Assembly: GCA_037576195.1 (NCBI GenBank)
Contig: CM075101.1
Location: forward strand, 14,260,001-14,324,000
Length of the DNA stretch: 64,000 nucleotides
From: Phytoseiulus persimilis
Lineage: Eukaryota; Arthropoda; Arachnida; Mesostigmata; Phytoseiidae
Direction: 5' to 3'
Shown here: one piece after another, positions 22,091 to 33,724 of the stretch
Layout of the letters: each line of letters begins with the position of its first letter
How positions within the stretch are numbered: the first letter of the stretch is position 1
Made by a program: the position numbers and the translations under genes
Notes under the pieces: generated by a model
What the model was told of the DNA's origin: nothing
Seen by the model: the letters and a program-made list of their open reading frames with translations, nothing else
Database searches by the model: none

Positions 22091-23212
22091 TCAATATCGT
22101 CAGCGTCAGTTCACTAGTCAACGTAACACACAGTAAAACGTGCCAACATTATTGACCCTAATATTCAGAAAACAACCCGATAGCTCGCTTGGGAGAGTAC
22201 ATGCGAACAACGAGTAGGAAACAGCTCGGTGCCCACTCAGCTGTTGAACACGCGCACTGCAGAAACAGCAGTAGCTGCTGGCGCACAACGAGCAATAATC
22301 GTTGGATGCGACAAATGATAGAACGAAGAAACGGATCATTTACTGATAACGTTATCGTCGCGTGGAATTCGCTGTCGACTGACAACTGACACAACGACGA
22401 ACCGTTCGGCATGTCTGGACAGAGTGCCGATTAAGGAGAGGAAGGTCGGGCAGACGACCGAGCGACCGTCGGACCCACCGGCCGCTCGACCGACCAACAT
22501 CAACCACAAACACGGCCAGTTTCGGGGAACTCCTCCGGGGTTCGCGAAACACGATCGACCATTTGTCCGCCTCACGCGAACGATCGCCTTCTAGTTTAGG
22601 CTCCGAGGATTGGATCCGAGGTCATTTTTGTTTTCCCCGAGATTGTTCAGACTGCCCTCGCACGGTCTGACCAGTGCGGTGGATGAGGCTGTGGTTGACA
22701 ATGAACGGGAGGTAAGTATCCGACGAATACTGGGCACCGGACTTGCGCGCGGATAGGACGGCGGGACCGTTCTGTGGCAGCAATCCTCTTTATCTAAATT
22801 GAAGCTGGTGCAATAGCTCGACATCTTGATCAATATCTTTTTACAGTCAAGCTCAAAATTGTTATTCATGAAGCTGACAATTTCGCTTCCGATTAGCTCA
22901 GTGGCGGCGTCTTTGTTGGTTTGTCATCCAGTTTTTGATTCGTTCGGGCGACTTTGGACCGCATCCCGATTGAGTCGGGGACTTATCTGGACCCCGATAT
23001 TATGGGGATCGAGGTGCCGGGGATGCTTTCTTAAGAATTCGATCGAGAATCCTCGCGGCTGTGGTCCTATCGCGGAAGAATTCAAGCGACGCGGCACTTA
23101 GTAGGAGATCCGATTGTTGCATGGTGCAGACGCTGCTTTGTCCACCACTAATGTTCCCGAAATTCACTCTGGAGCCGATCTCTCAAACTCGTTGGCCAAC
23201 TTTCGGAAGGCT

Positions 23213-23231
23213 GGGGGGGGGGGGGGGGGGG
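23213..23231 (+). repeat. Poly(G) tract, 19 bases
   Basis: An uninterrupted run of 19 G on the plus strand; it reads as polyproline on the minus strand and inflates an open frame there. Confidence 0.95.
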
Positions 23232-26200
23232 ACGATGGCGCTATTCGGTTCCGAAGAGCCGATCGATGACGACGACCGTTTGCAGGAAGTGTGAACCCAA
23301 CCCGACGTTGTTGTCGATGACAGAACTGAGCAGGGTCCGTTTGGTGACAAGCACCCAAATGGAGCCGTCTGGTCTGGCTCGAATCATCAGTAGTCATCCC
23401 AGTCCAGCAGTATGAATCTCTTAGATATGCTTCAATGGCCGGCAAAATATTCTGCTTTGGCGTGTGATCACCTGTGAATCTTCCCCAAGCCGAATTTCGC
23501 CAAAAAAACTCATAATGCACAGCGGTGAGCTTTGATCCAATCACAGAAACGCTCGAAACGAAGCAGTCACACAGTGTCGCGATTCCTACCACATTGTCAG
23601 GTACGCGTGGAGGGAATGAAATCACGGAGAGCAGGAAAATAAGCAGAGCTGGCGGTTCCGTTGATTAACGGCTCGACCGAACGTCGGCCGCAAGGAGAGA
23701 CAGATTTGGTCCACTCCATGACGCTGTGACAGAACTAGCTCTTTGGCTCTCTTACGTTGACTTTGCCGAACCTCGTTGCTTAATCAATCGGTCGTGATCG
23801 GTCAGATCTTGCTCTTTTCATGGAAGGCTCTGTCGTGACTTTGGTAAGCGTTTTCGACACAGCTCGCTCTCAGCGGATTTACCCCTCTGCTCCCAAATCC
23901 AGGCCAAGTCGCTTTTTGGAATCTCGGCACTAATCCGAGACTATCCACCCGAACTCACCCTAGAGCCTGGATGAGATTCAATGATACGGCTATGATCAAT
24001 CGCAAGTTAGTCACTCATACGGGTAATCCCGGTCAAGCAGAGTTCATGAATATGGCGGAGCGTGCGGATCGGTGAGATGAAGCGATGCATGGTCTAGCGT
24101 AGCGTAAAGTAAGTTTCGCCAGTTGTGTTTCACTTCAGCCAACTTGGGAGCCGTTCATTGACAACGCGATGACTCATCGTCAACGAATGACGTCAGCATC
24201 GCAATTCATCGCGAATCTAGCTAGCTTCGGCATTTTCAGCGCCCGTTTTCTGAGAACTGTCGCTTGACCCTGCCGCTTCGGCTTCGCGTCTAGACAGCCA
24301 TTCACTTAGACGGGCGTGCGGACGCCGTCTGATCTGATGGAACGCTGGAAGCTTCGGGTAACGACTCCACCTGTTGGCGAGAGGGATCTGCTCGATTCAA
24401 GATTTGTTGTACTCCGGTGATCTTGAGTTCGGGGCCTGATCCGAGGAAGGAAGAAAGGAACACGGAACCATGGGTCGAGCACCGAAGACTGCATGCGGCT
24501 TCCACCGCTCTGGTCGTTATTCGGGGCCGCTGGGGCTCAATTTTGTTTCCTCAAAGTCATCACGGGATGTCCTGAGCTCATGATGTGAATCGTGAGACGA
24601 TCCTCGCATTTGGGGTGGCCATGGCGGATTAGAGTGTAACGTCATCCGGCATTGTCTTCCCGAGAGAACGCATCCGACCAATTTCATTTCTTACGCGAAC
24701 AACGACCTACTTGAGATGGCTGACCTAGCGGAAGGTTTCACTCAGCTCTTCCTCTCACTACCATATTTCTCTGCGATTGGGTTCGAACGTGAGCAGTATG
24801 CACCATACGATAGACCGCCTGTTGGGCCCCGTCTCTGCTGGCGTGCTGTCGAGGCCGTTCCCGAGCACGAATCTCTCCCTCTGACCCGGTTTCAATGTCA
24901 GCGATGTCCTCCCATTCCGAGGAAGTCGATCGTTCGGCTTTCCTCTTCCCGGCCCTCCCATGATCTCCCTGTTCGCAAGTGTGTGCCTCCCGACTCTTCT
25001 CGACAATCCGATGGAGGGCAGCCATCCCTCCATTCGAGTGTCGTCTAAAAATAGCGTGAACTCCCCGGCGGCATTCGCGTAGACCACGGTAGCCTCAGAA
25101 GCAACTCGTCATAACTCCAGCAGTTCCTCTCTTCCACTTCTCGTCTCTCGAGAATTAAGAGTAATTATCAAGAAGAGCTCCTCAGGGAGTACGTCCGAGC
25201 AGTGAAAGACACATCCGGCGCGTGCGATGCCGCTAACGGTCGTCAAGAGCCGGACAACACAGGCCGCTGCGATCACGATGGCTTCTTCGTTGGCGTCGTC
25301 GTGGGTTATTCCGGTGGTTGACCTTGGCTTGGTGGTCAAACTGTCGAGCCAATCAGCCGGTGAGATCAATGATGATCGGTTGCCACCGCGGTACAGCTGC
25401 CAGTACCCTCACGGCTCCCCATGCTCTTCTGAAGTCACTTCCCGCACCCCTGGTGGATTTGTCCCGCTCCCTTGGCTCCCTCGCATCGACGCAGACAATC
25501 CTGGGGAAGTCCGTATCGGTTTACGATGTGCTGGACCGGAAACGCAAGAAGCAATGAGCGAAATCGACGAATCGCGCCGGGTTTCCCGTGGCGCGAAAAC
25601 GAGGCTCTACATCTGACAACGAGTTGTTCTCACTTAAAGCCGAGGCGAACGACCTCGCTCTATCTATTGATTCGATAGAATCTGGGAACAGGAACGAGAT
25701 CGAGAACACGTCAGACATTTCCCAAGTATTCAGCTGGAATCGCGCGTTCTGAGACACCAGAGATCGAAGAACTTCACTTACACCCGTTTATGCGCGGAAT
25801 TTCCCATACGGAAAAATCTCCCCACGAGGTGTCATTTGTACGCGCGGGTTCAGAGTTTCGTGTGCCTTTCATGAAGCAGCCTCTCCGAATTCGCCAATGG
25901 AGGAGTATTCGGTGCAACTCCGACAGGTGGGCACCCAGCGGATTTTCTGTGGACTGATTGGCGCTGCGCCGGAGGCGCTCGAGATATGCAAATGATTCGC
26001 TCAGTCCATCAAATGCAATGGAAGAACATTATTCCGCAGCATTTCCCCGTGGAAATTCAAATGTTCCACTTGAGTGCGAACATTCATGGGTGGCGCATCA
26101 TACCCTCACTGTATAAGCGGGCCAGGTAGTGAAAATGTCCGGAAGATCCGGGCTCACGGAAAATTCATCGGCGAGTGATTCTCTATGAAATTTCCGGAAG

Positions 26201-27800
26201 TTTAAGTTCTTGGCGTCCCATCGCGGACGCACCGACTCCCTCGAGGAGAAACCTTGGGGAGCATTGTTCTCGAATATTTCCGCGAAAGGTCAACAGTCAG
26301 CAGCCAGATGAGATTCTTTATTGAGGGCTCGCATCGAAATCTCTCCAGGAATGCCGTTTCCTCCTTCCTTTCCCCGTGTTGTGTTTTTATTCTTACCCAT
26401 GGCTGGATATGATAGGAGGCTTTCCGAATAGCGCTCGAGTACGTTGGCCGAGGTCTCCGTTCCAGTGTTAATGATCTATCTTAATGCGCTCGACCGCAGT
26501 TCCGGTCGGACCTGATACAAGGGAACGAGGCGAGTTGTGCTCCCTGAGAGATACTCGCGTGTCGCCATTTTAGTCTTATATAACTGACAGGGTGAGCTGC
26601 TTCCGGAGCACGCAGCCGTTTCCCGGCGATGTCGAACGGAGTCCCCTGTAAATATTGCAAGGAGGCAGAGGGAAGCTTGATTCGGATGCGTAGAGTAGAG
26701 AAATCCGTACTGATGACGAACGCTATCAGCGAAACGTGCGAAGTCTCCGCGGCGATGAGAAATTCGGGGGTCGCGCGGTGGGTGGTAAGATCGACATCCC
26801 TCACACGAAATTTCAGGGAGGGCAGCCAGCTTCAGTGGTTCGAATGGAACGATTAGGCGTGGTCCCACCAGCAGTCGGCGCTTACGCATGCGACAACGTT
26901 CAATCGGAGATATGTCCTGGCGCCAAGCTTGACGCTAATCTTTACGGCGGGTTGTTAAGCGGCATTTTCTTTTTCTTGCCGGGAGCTCCTGACAACGGAC
27001 ATTGTTTCTATGAGGACGTGAGAATGTACATTACAGACGATGATCTGCAGTTCGGTTGAGCTTGGACGCCAGCTGAACAATGACACGAGAAAGCTCCACG
27101 GCCGATCTCTTCTGCCAAACTTAGACCAGCCTTCACAGCTCTTGCTTCGGTATTCTTAATTGACCTTGAAACCACATCATCCACGGCTTGCTCCGTGATT
27201 CTCTCATCCCGGCCAGATTCCAAAAAATAAGGACGGGATCGGAAGGTCTCCATACCCGGAGACTCGTGTGTTCGGGGAAGCTCAGAATGTGAATTCGTTG
27301 AGGCCGAATCGAAAACAAGAGAGTGAGGTGTTCGAGTGCCGCTATTCCCCAGCGGAGCGGGGAAGGTGGACGAGGTCGGAGCAGCGGCTTCGCGAAGTCG
27401 GGAACGTCGTCTTCATTGCGGATGGTCTCATTGAACGGACGGAGCGCCCGTCGGGCGAGGTCCATCCTTGCCAAGACTTCGGGAAAGTACGCTAACTCAA
27501 ATGATTCGTTGACGTTGGCATATTTCGAATGGAGACGAGAGAAGTTTGTTGCTTCCCAGCGTGGCCACTCGCGCGGAGAGAGACGAGCGACTTTGACACA
27601 AGTGTCACCCTCTCTCGTCGGAATTTTCCCAACAAGCTCCTCGCAATGAATCCAATAACACAGAGTTAAACATCATCAATTTGCGAGTGTCGTCTGTTGT
27701 GCGGTGTTCCGTTTGGACATGAACGGGCTGTACGGCTCGTGCCGAATAATAGCGCAAACGGTTGTCCCTGGGATGCACTAACAACCTTTACTGATTTCAG

Positions 27801-28428
27801 ATCTCCGATAAAGATAAAACAGGAACGAAACGTGACCCTCCAATGTCTGATTGGCGAAAAGAAATCGCTGTGTCTCGTGCGACATTATGGTGCGTTTCTG
27901 GAGTTCATGTTTCGTGACTTCGTGGCTCCAGAATGATGGGGATTCTCTCTCGCATGTTTTCAGCCGCCGATCAGAAGATATTAACGCCTAATTTTTCTGC
28001 AATACAGAGAAACCAATAGTGGGGGTCCAGTCGAACCAGAAGCGGAAATTCGGTTACGTCTTTGTCGAAAATAACATGGTTCTGCGGCAAGTGCGGCGCG
28101 TGATCTGGGAGCAGCTCTTCATCGATCAGCAGGGCACCGAAGACGTTCCCTCGTCGAACAATTCGTTCCTCTTTCTCAACTCGAATGGGTTCCCCATCGT
28201 TTCCAAGCAGGAGGTTTTCTTCAGTTGGCTCGACATCGTTGACAACGGCACCGTCACAATTCAAACGACGCAGAGATTTCGCGTGTTGGACCATGTCGGC
28301 CATCCGGAGAAAACAGAGCCTGTCAAACTGCCGTCATTCAACAAAGTTGCGTTGCGGCAATCCGATGAGAAGGACGCGCCGAAGAGGCCACACAAGAGCG
28401 TCAACATCCACGAACCCAGTGATAAAGA
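27801..28428 (+). other. Domain: ubiquitin-like (beta-grasp) N-terminal module
   Basis: Exons 1 and 2 of the TIR-SLOG gene. The order of strand, helix LRQVRRVIWEQL, strand SFLFLNSNGFPI, then LDIVDNGTVTIQ follows the layout of ubiquitin-like folds (helix, then RLIFAGKQL, then ESTLHLV in ubiquitin). The fold call is by pattern only. A basic, low-complexity linker (KDAPKRPHKS) connects it to the TIR domain. Confidence 0.45.
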
Positions 28429-31400
28429 GTGAGTGCACATCGGCTTTCCGTCTGAGCATTCAGCGCCGAAGTTTCTTCCGAGGAACGAATACGTGCCAGA
28501 CCCCGTGTCTCATCGCTTCCCACTGACTGATTATCTCTTTACAGCATGAAATGGGAGATTCTGATCAGTTACGCTCGCAAGGAAACCGAAGAGCATGCTC
28601 TACAACTGAAAGAGGAACTGACGAAGAAAAACCTCAAAGTGTTCCTCGACGTCCATGAAATCAATGGCGCCGACGACTGGGCTGATTCTCTTAATAATGC
28701 TATCAAAAACTGCAAGTTTTTCGTGCCTCTGGTATCTCCGCTGTACGGCATAACGAAATGGACGAACCGTGAGGTGAGCATTGCGTGCGGAACTCTTGGA
28801 CCGTCCATCAGAGAATCTAAGATTGGTACGAGGCATTCCAAGCAGCTCCAGGTGCTCCGCGTTTCCCTCTCCTTCGATCTCAAGGAAACTTTCCGTTCCG
28901 TTGATGCAGGTGAAGATGGCCGACAAGCTGGAAAAAAAAATAGTCCCAGTTTCGTTTGTGGACAGTTGGCCCCCAGATTGCCTCGCTATCCAACTGGCGA
29001 CGATTCAGTACATTCATGCCTATAAAGGGACAACAGATCATCACGATGATGAAGGATACTCTGAGGGTGCGAAAATCGTTGATGTTACTTGTACGCCCAC
29101 GAAGAAGTGGGACGATAAGCACGTGAAACGCGTGGCCAACGACATTTCGAAAATATTCAAAGCTGAATGTGACAAGGAGAGGAAGAATGCTCTGCGCAAG
29201 TCTGTCAAGAGGATCAGCAGTTCTCGAGTGAGTATTTCCTTCGGTTTTCCATTCTCTCGCTCCTCGAGTCTGGATCGCTAAGCCCGGTCCGAGCTCAGGT
29301 CAGAATACTACGACAGAAAAAAACATCAAACCATCCGTGAACCGTTTCAGCCAACCCCCCGGAATTCCCTTCTATTGCAAACACCGGTCGAAGAAGTTGC
29401 TTCGTTCCCTCTCAGTGTGCAGGAGGTTGCCGAGGCACAGAATTCCCCACAGCTGAACGAAAAAATCGATATAGTCATCTCTGCTCATCCACATGAGAAA
29501 GTCAAAGCCGATGAAGTCATGCAACACCTCAGATCGAAGGGGTATTCTGTGTGGTCAACTACGGAAATGGACGAAGAAATCCAGAAATCGGGGCTTATAA
29601 GCCCGGCGGGCGAACCGCACGGTCACACGAACTTCGCGTTCACCCCCTCTCATCGGAACTTGACCTGGATTCAAGAGATTCCGAATGAAGGTCAACATAC
29701 TCCAGCTTCTCGCGTCGGCTCAAACGAAAGTGAGACGGCGCGTCTCCGCTTCGCTCAGAGCAACCATTTCTCCAAGAAAGCAGCTCAAACGACCCTCGTC
29801 ATCTTTATGATTTCTGATAGTTTCTTGGGGAGCACAGTTTCCATGCAGCAGGTGTATTATTGCCAGAAACGGAAACACGTGATTGTAGTGAAGACCAAAG
29901 TTTCTGGCGAACTTCCTTGTTGGTGGGATTCTCTCATGGGCGTTGAAGCAATGGATGTGAGTTTCTTGAGTCTACATGTCTACGCTCAATATGAAACTTG
30001 CACTGAGGACGGGACTCCTAGCCGGCGGCTGAGGCATCGCTGATAACCAGAATCCCTCTTTTCTCAGATAACAGCTCCGGATTTCAAGGCACAACTGGAC
30101 AAACGAGTGAACAACGAGCTGAAGAAGTCTGATCCTGTCAGCGATAATGAAACTGAGGAGAAGAACATCTGCGAGAGGTGGGAGGACGAACTGAAGAAAC
30201 TACCATCCCAGGACGGATGCGTCTACGTGTCAGGTTCCACGAAAGACATCGATGAACGGACAACGAAAATCTGCGAGTGAGTTAGAACTCTCTGTCTGTG
30301 TGAAATGTCTGACTAAGCCTGAATGACTCAAAGCCAAATCCTAGACGTGTAGAAGAGCAAGCCTAGAGAAAGAACGGTTGTTTAACCGCTCGTCGCGCTG
30401 AATTTAGTAGCACAATAAATGACCAATTGACAACCAGCTCGTTCGCTCAGTCAATTCTTCGCTCGAGCTAAGCGATCTCCATTAAAACCACGTATTTTCC
30501 GTCGTTGCAGTGAAATCGGAAAAAAACTTGCTTTAGTACCTTCAATTACCTTGATCACCGGAGGCTTCCATGGCGTTCAGCAACTGGTGGCGAGAAGCTT
30601 CTTCGAGGCGCGAAAAAACCGAACTGCCGGAACAGATGTCACCCCCGCCACTGTGCAGTCCGTGTATCACCTACTTCCAAGAAAAGACACCGGCCGCTAC
30701 GCGGACGATGCGCCTCAAAACGCAGACGGCACGTTTCGAGACGCCGAATTGGGCAAAACGGTCTACATTGGAGACTCGATCAAGGAGAGAGAACTTCTCG
30801 TCGGAAGAACATTCAGCATCTGCATCCTAATAGGAGGTCCGTCAAGGTTTAGTCGGTCGAGGCAAGCACATTTTAACTATGCATGCGGGCACACACTCAC
30901 ACGTTCTCTCAAAACTAACACTGCCTGCCACTGTGACCATAAAGTGAAACCATCATTCAACTCTATTTCCTGCTTTCCATGAATCAGGAGACGCCCGCGC
31001 AGCCCACGAAGCCGAACAGTTCCTGTGGAACGACCACTTCGTGATCCCCATCATATCGACGGGCGGCGCTGCAGGAGGTGACCACAACCTCGATGCCAAG
31101 ATACTTCAGGTTAGACTCCGCCGAAATCTGTTTTGGAATCATCAGCGAAATCCCCCTTTTCCGTGAAGAAGCTTACAAGAACTCGCTCCTTCCACAGAGT
31201 CCTCATTGTGTCGACGAGGTGAAATGGAATGTCCTGAAGGATAAAGACGTGTCGCCTGAGGTTCTCGCGGAGACCGTCTTCGAGATCTGGGACCGGCTGC
31301 ATACTCAGATGCTGGCTTTAGGGTGAGAGAGAGTCCTCCGATTCCCACATAGGACTAACCGTCATTTTGCCGCGGAATATCCGACTGGAGGGAACTAATC

Positions 31401-31706
31401 ATGCCGACTAGTGTTTGGGAACAGTTTTCTTCCCACTCAATCATCAGAGAGCTTGTCTGTTACAGACGCAGACCCGTTCGTCTTTTACGGCATCGACCGC
31501 TTGCCGTGAAGAAGCGGCGACGGCCTGATCGGAGACTAAACGAGCTGGACGCTGATAACGCCAGCGACAACAACGTTCCGGTCATGTCACCGGCCGAAGA
31601 CGAAGATGCGTCTTCATTAGGCTCCATCGAAAGACCCTCTGGTCTCAAGAGCATCAAGTGGATTCGTGCCTTCACCCTATTCAACCGATTCTCGACGCAC
31701 TTATAG
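27801..31706 (+). CDS. TIR / TIR-like / SLOG multidomain protein (5' end missing)
   Basis: Ten exons join with consistent phases: 27801-27889, 28008-28428, 28545-28773, 28910-29227, 29351-29956, 30068-30276, 30511-30836, 30988-31109, 31180-31322 and 31466-31706, giving about 900 residues and a TAG stop. Order of parts: a ubiquitin-like module, a TIR domain with the conserved Glu, a diverged TIR-like domain, a linker, a SLOG domain and a charged tail. TIR domains of the SARM1 type cleave NAD+. SLOG domains bind nucleotide derivatives, as in bacterial ThsA and the N-terminus of TRPM channels. The expected role is cytosolic NAD-based signalling in immunity or cell death (inference). Most introns are short (about 60-235 bp). 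Weak points: no initiator ATG exon was found before 27801; the donor after 30836 is the poor gtccgt; and the junction between exons 8 and 9 could instead be 31077/31169. Canonical introns show it is a eukaryotic gene, not bacterial contamination. No poly(A) tail or transposon features suggest a recent origin. Confidence 0.82.
28545..29227 (+). other. Domain: TIR 1, predicted NADase-competent
   Basis: Exons 3 and 4. WEILISYARKETEEHALQL is the first strand and helix, VFLDVHEINGADDWADSL covers the BB-loop region, FFVPLVSPLYGITKWTNRE leads into the alpha-C helix, and KKIVPVSFVDSWPP is strand D. The Glu of TKWTNRE (codon 28771-28773) matches SARM1 Glu642 in KDWVHKE, the catalytic residue for NAD+ cleavage. 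An intron follows that Glu directly. Confidence 0.85.
29351..29956 (+). other. Domain: TIR 2, diverged, catalytic Glu absent
   Basis: Exon 5. KIDIVISAHPHEKVKADEVM begins a TIR-like fold and GYSVWSTTEMDEE gives the second strand. TLVIFMISDSFLGSTVSMQQ then replaces the usual strand C and helix, with Gln where the catalytic Glu would be expected. About 60 residues are inserted between the two halves, at the BB-loop side. KRKHVIVVKTKV fits strand D. It is probably a non-catalytic, assembly-type TIR. Confidence 0.6.
30068..31322 (+). other. Domain: SLOG (SMF/DprA-LOG-like nucleotide-binding)
   Basis: Exons 6-9. GCVYVSGSTKDIDERT is the first strand and loop; ITLITGGFHGVQ is the glycine-rich second motif; GKTVYIGDSIKERELLVGR is the next strand with the switch region; CILIGG plus DARAAHEAEQF is the conserved GG and helix with Glu; and PIISTGGAAGG is the final strand. 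DEVKWNVLKDKDVSPEVLAE matches the C-terminal tail common to this type. SLOG domains include the gcADPR sensor of ThsA and the ADP-ribose-binding region of TRPM2. Confidence 0.75.
31466..31706 (+). other. C-terminal charged tail exon
   Basis: Exon 10 joins by a phase-2 junction (donor gtgaga, acceptor ttacag). It encodes a basic stretch (VKKRRRPDRR), then an acidic Ser/Asp-rich part, and ends WIRAFTLFNRFSTHL. The basic stretch could act as a nuclear or membrane localisation signal (inference). Confidence 0.6.
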
Positions 31707-32319
31707 CAATGGAGATTCGGTGCCCGCAGGTGGCGCATTTTTTATCTCACGCGTCGAGAGAAATCCCCTGCAGGTGCCGAGAAAAAGCTTTGAAACTCGT
31801 TTCATGACTGCTCGGAGCGAACGTTAGATTCCTATACCAAGCCCAGCTAGAGAAACCGACCCGCCCAGGTTTAGGTCAAGACCACAGCTCCGCAGTGTGT
31901 GTTGTTCAGATGTGAGAGGATGCGTGCCATGAGAATGAGTGAGGAATTTCCAGACGGTACAGTTTTGCATGAGAAAGGTAGAATATCTGAACTGTCACAC
32001 AGCTGTCATCGGGAAGGTCGACCGAGTATGGACCGATCAGACAAGCTGCAGGAGGGACCTCTCCGCGGCATTTGCTGTGATTATTCTTCTATAGTCATGA
32101 GAATCTTCGAAATCTAGAGTAGGGTGAAGTTTCCTAACAACAACGCGTCTCCACCGTCAACTTTGGAGAACTATACCTAGTGCAATTATGGCCAATGAAT
32201 GATGTTCACCGTGAACGACTTGTATAGATTGTAAACGTACAAAGTATTATTACATTGACTCCATATTTGTGTGAACGTACTTCACGAGAAATGAACAAGA
32301 CAATCAGATGCAGCTCTAT
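31707..32319 (+). other. Presumed 3' UTR of the TIR-SLOG gene
   Basis: About 600 bp without a coding frame, becoming AT-richer, ending at a canonical AATAAA at 32320. Confidence 0.45.
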
Positions 32320-32325
32320 AATAAA
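32320..32325 (+). terminator. Polyadenylation signal AATAAA
   Basis: Canonical hexamer about 615 bp after the TIR-SLOG stop codon; the first good candidate downstream. Confidence 0.45.
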
Positions 32326-32974
32326 AGTGACGTGTTGACAATCGAAACTTTGCCGTTCACCCGTGCACGGGATATCACCGGTCTCATCATTCCGTCGCGT
32401 GACCAGCCCTTTCCTTTTACGACGCTGGACGAGGCCACGGCCGCCAGAAACCGGCGGGAGGACAGGGGAGCGCCGCCGCGTGCGCTAGAGTTTCCGCTTC
32501 CTTCCGCAAGCTTCGCGCGTTGAGTCGGAGGCGCTCACGGCCGGCGGTTTTTGAGATTTGCGATGGCTCCTAATGTGGTCGAAAAATGTGGAGAGCTCCT
32601 TTCCTGACGCCCTCTGGATTGAAAAGACTCCTTTGCGCTTTCGACTCGTTACCCTCAGGAGATTTTTGGCTACATTAATTCAGGACGATATAGCCACAGA
32701 GGCAGTTCAAGACGGAGGGAACGTCTAGTAGGGGAGAAGTCTTCTTCTTCGTAGAGGAAGTTTTCGGTGCATGGGTTCCCAACGCCGAGTAGTTTGTGCG
32801 AATTGTCGTTTTCAATCTGACCTGCGATCTTCCCCTGCTTGTCTCGTTTATCGATGATTCGGAAGTTCCGCGTCCACAGTCCCGTCTTTTTGGCCCCCAG
32901 CCGAAAACGCTGGACGGCTCGTTCTCGCTCTGGAAGTCCACTGATGACAGACAGGCATTGGCTTATATGGAATA
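32326..32974. other. CpG-rich stretch without a recognised gene
   Basis: 32426-32550 is very GC- and CpG-rich with purine-rich GGCGGG-type motifs, unlike its surroundings. This could be a promoter or 5' UTR of an unrecognised gene. No coding region is identified. Confidence 0.3.
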
Positions 32975-32976
32975 TA

Positions 32977-33724
32977 CAGGGTGTTCAACGTGAATTGGGA
33001 ATCTTCTCACCCTTCCTTCTCCTGTTGAAAATGGTCTGGAGATCATTCTCTGCGGTAGATAGCTGGGAGGATGACGCATATTTTCTCTCTTCATTTGAGC
33101 CAATAGGTCGAGAATATAATTTTTTCTTTCAAAAGTTCCCGTTATTGTCCGAATTCTTTCAAATGAATGCCCGTCAAGCTTCCCAGGTGAAGCGATGCAG
33201 GTCATATTGATTTACTTGATTGCGGCGAAGGATTCCGCACATTTCACACGCAACTCAAACCACCATGCTAGACTCCCCCAATTTCGATCTCCAAACAATT
33301 CCGAATTGGGGCTCAACCAATTTGGTCCAGTTCCATTCTCGGAAGAAACAACTGTATCTTTTCTCGAAAACAACCAGACCCACACCTCTCTTTTTCTTCC
33401 GATAACAACAAATTGACCCCCTTGTCAGCTGTCTCAATACTAGGCGTTTCCCTCTCTCCAAATCTCAAATGGCAGTTTCATATCGCAACCATGGCTAAAT
33501 CAGCTTCCCAGAAGCTGGGCTTCCTTTTTTCGAGCCAAGCGCTATTTTTCCCCCTCTCACCTTCTTTTGCCCTATAAAACCCAAATTCGTCCCGCGCTCG
33601 AGTACTGCTCGCATGTCTGGGGGAGCGCCGCTTTCCCAATTTCCAGACCATTTTTCTCCGAGTCATGACTCATTACCAGGAGAAGGGAGGGTTAGAGATT
33701 TCCGGACTCAAGTTGACCACCCTG
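32977..33724 (+). mobile_element. Non-autonomous mariner-like element (748 bp)
   Basis: The ends are inverted repeats, cagggtgttcaacgtga at the left and the complement cagggtggtcaacttga at the right, with imperfect similarity continuing inward for about 30 bp. Both ends abut a TA dinucleotide (32975-32976 and 33725-33726), the target duplication of Tc1/mariner transposons, and CAGGGTGTTCAA-type termini are common in that superfamily. No transposase frame is present inside, so it would depend on an enzyme supplied elsewhere. The 11-mer attaccaggag occurs just inside (33672) and just outside (33727) the right end. Confidence 0.65.

Larger units (their letters stand above)
20997..27800. other. 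Sparse region without a confident gene, apart from candidate exon 21760-22090
   Basis: Long open frames occur on both strands at the same places (21045-21575, 23164-23625, 24716-25087, 26736-27059), and none gave a splice chain or a known family. A GTAAGT donor at 22712 follows a coding-like plus-strand stretch (TSAVDEAVVDNERE), and a minus-strand frame at 22591-22869 overlaps it; only one can be real. The undiscovered 5' exons of the TIR-SLOG gene may lie near the right end. Confidence 0.3.

Noticed and set aside
23164-23625. 153-codon minus-strand open frame
   Set aside because: It reads through the poly(G) tract as polyproline and has no recognisable domain or splice partner.
27801-31706. 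Bacterial contamination or a direct prokaryotic transfer of the TIR-SLOG gene
   Set aside because: The coding sequence is interrupted by many GT-AG introns at phased positions and codon use resembles neighbouring genes. Ancient transfer cannot be excluded, but nothing here shows it.
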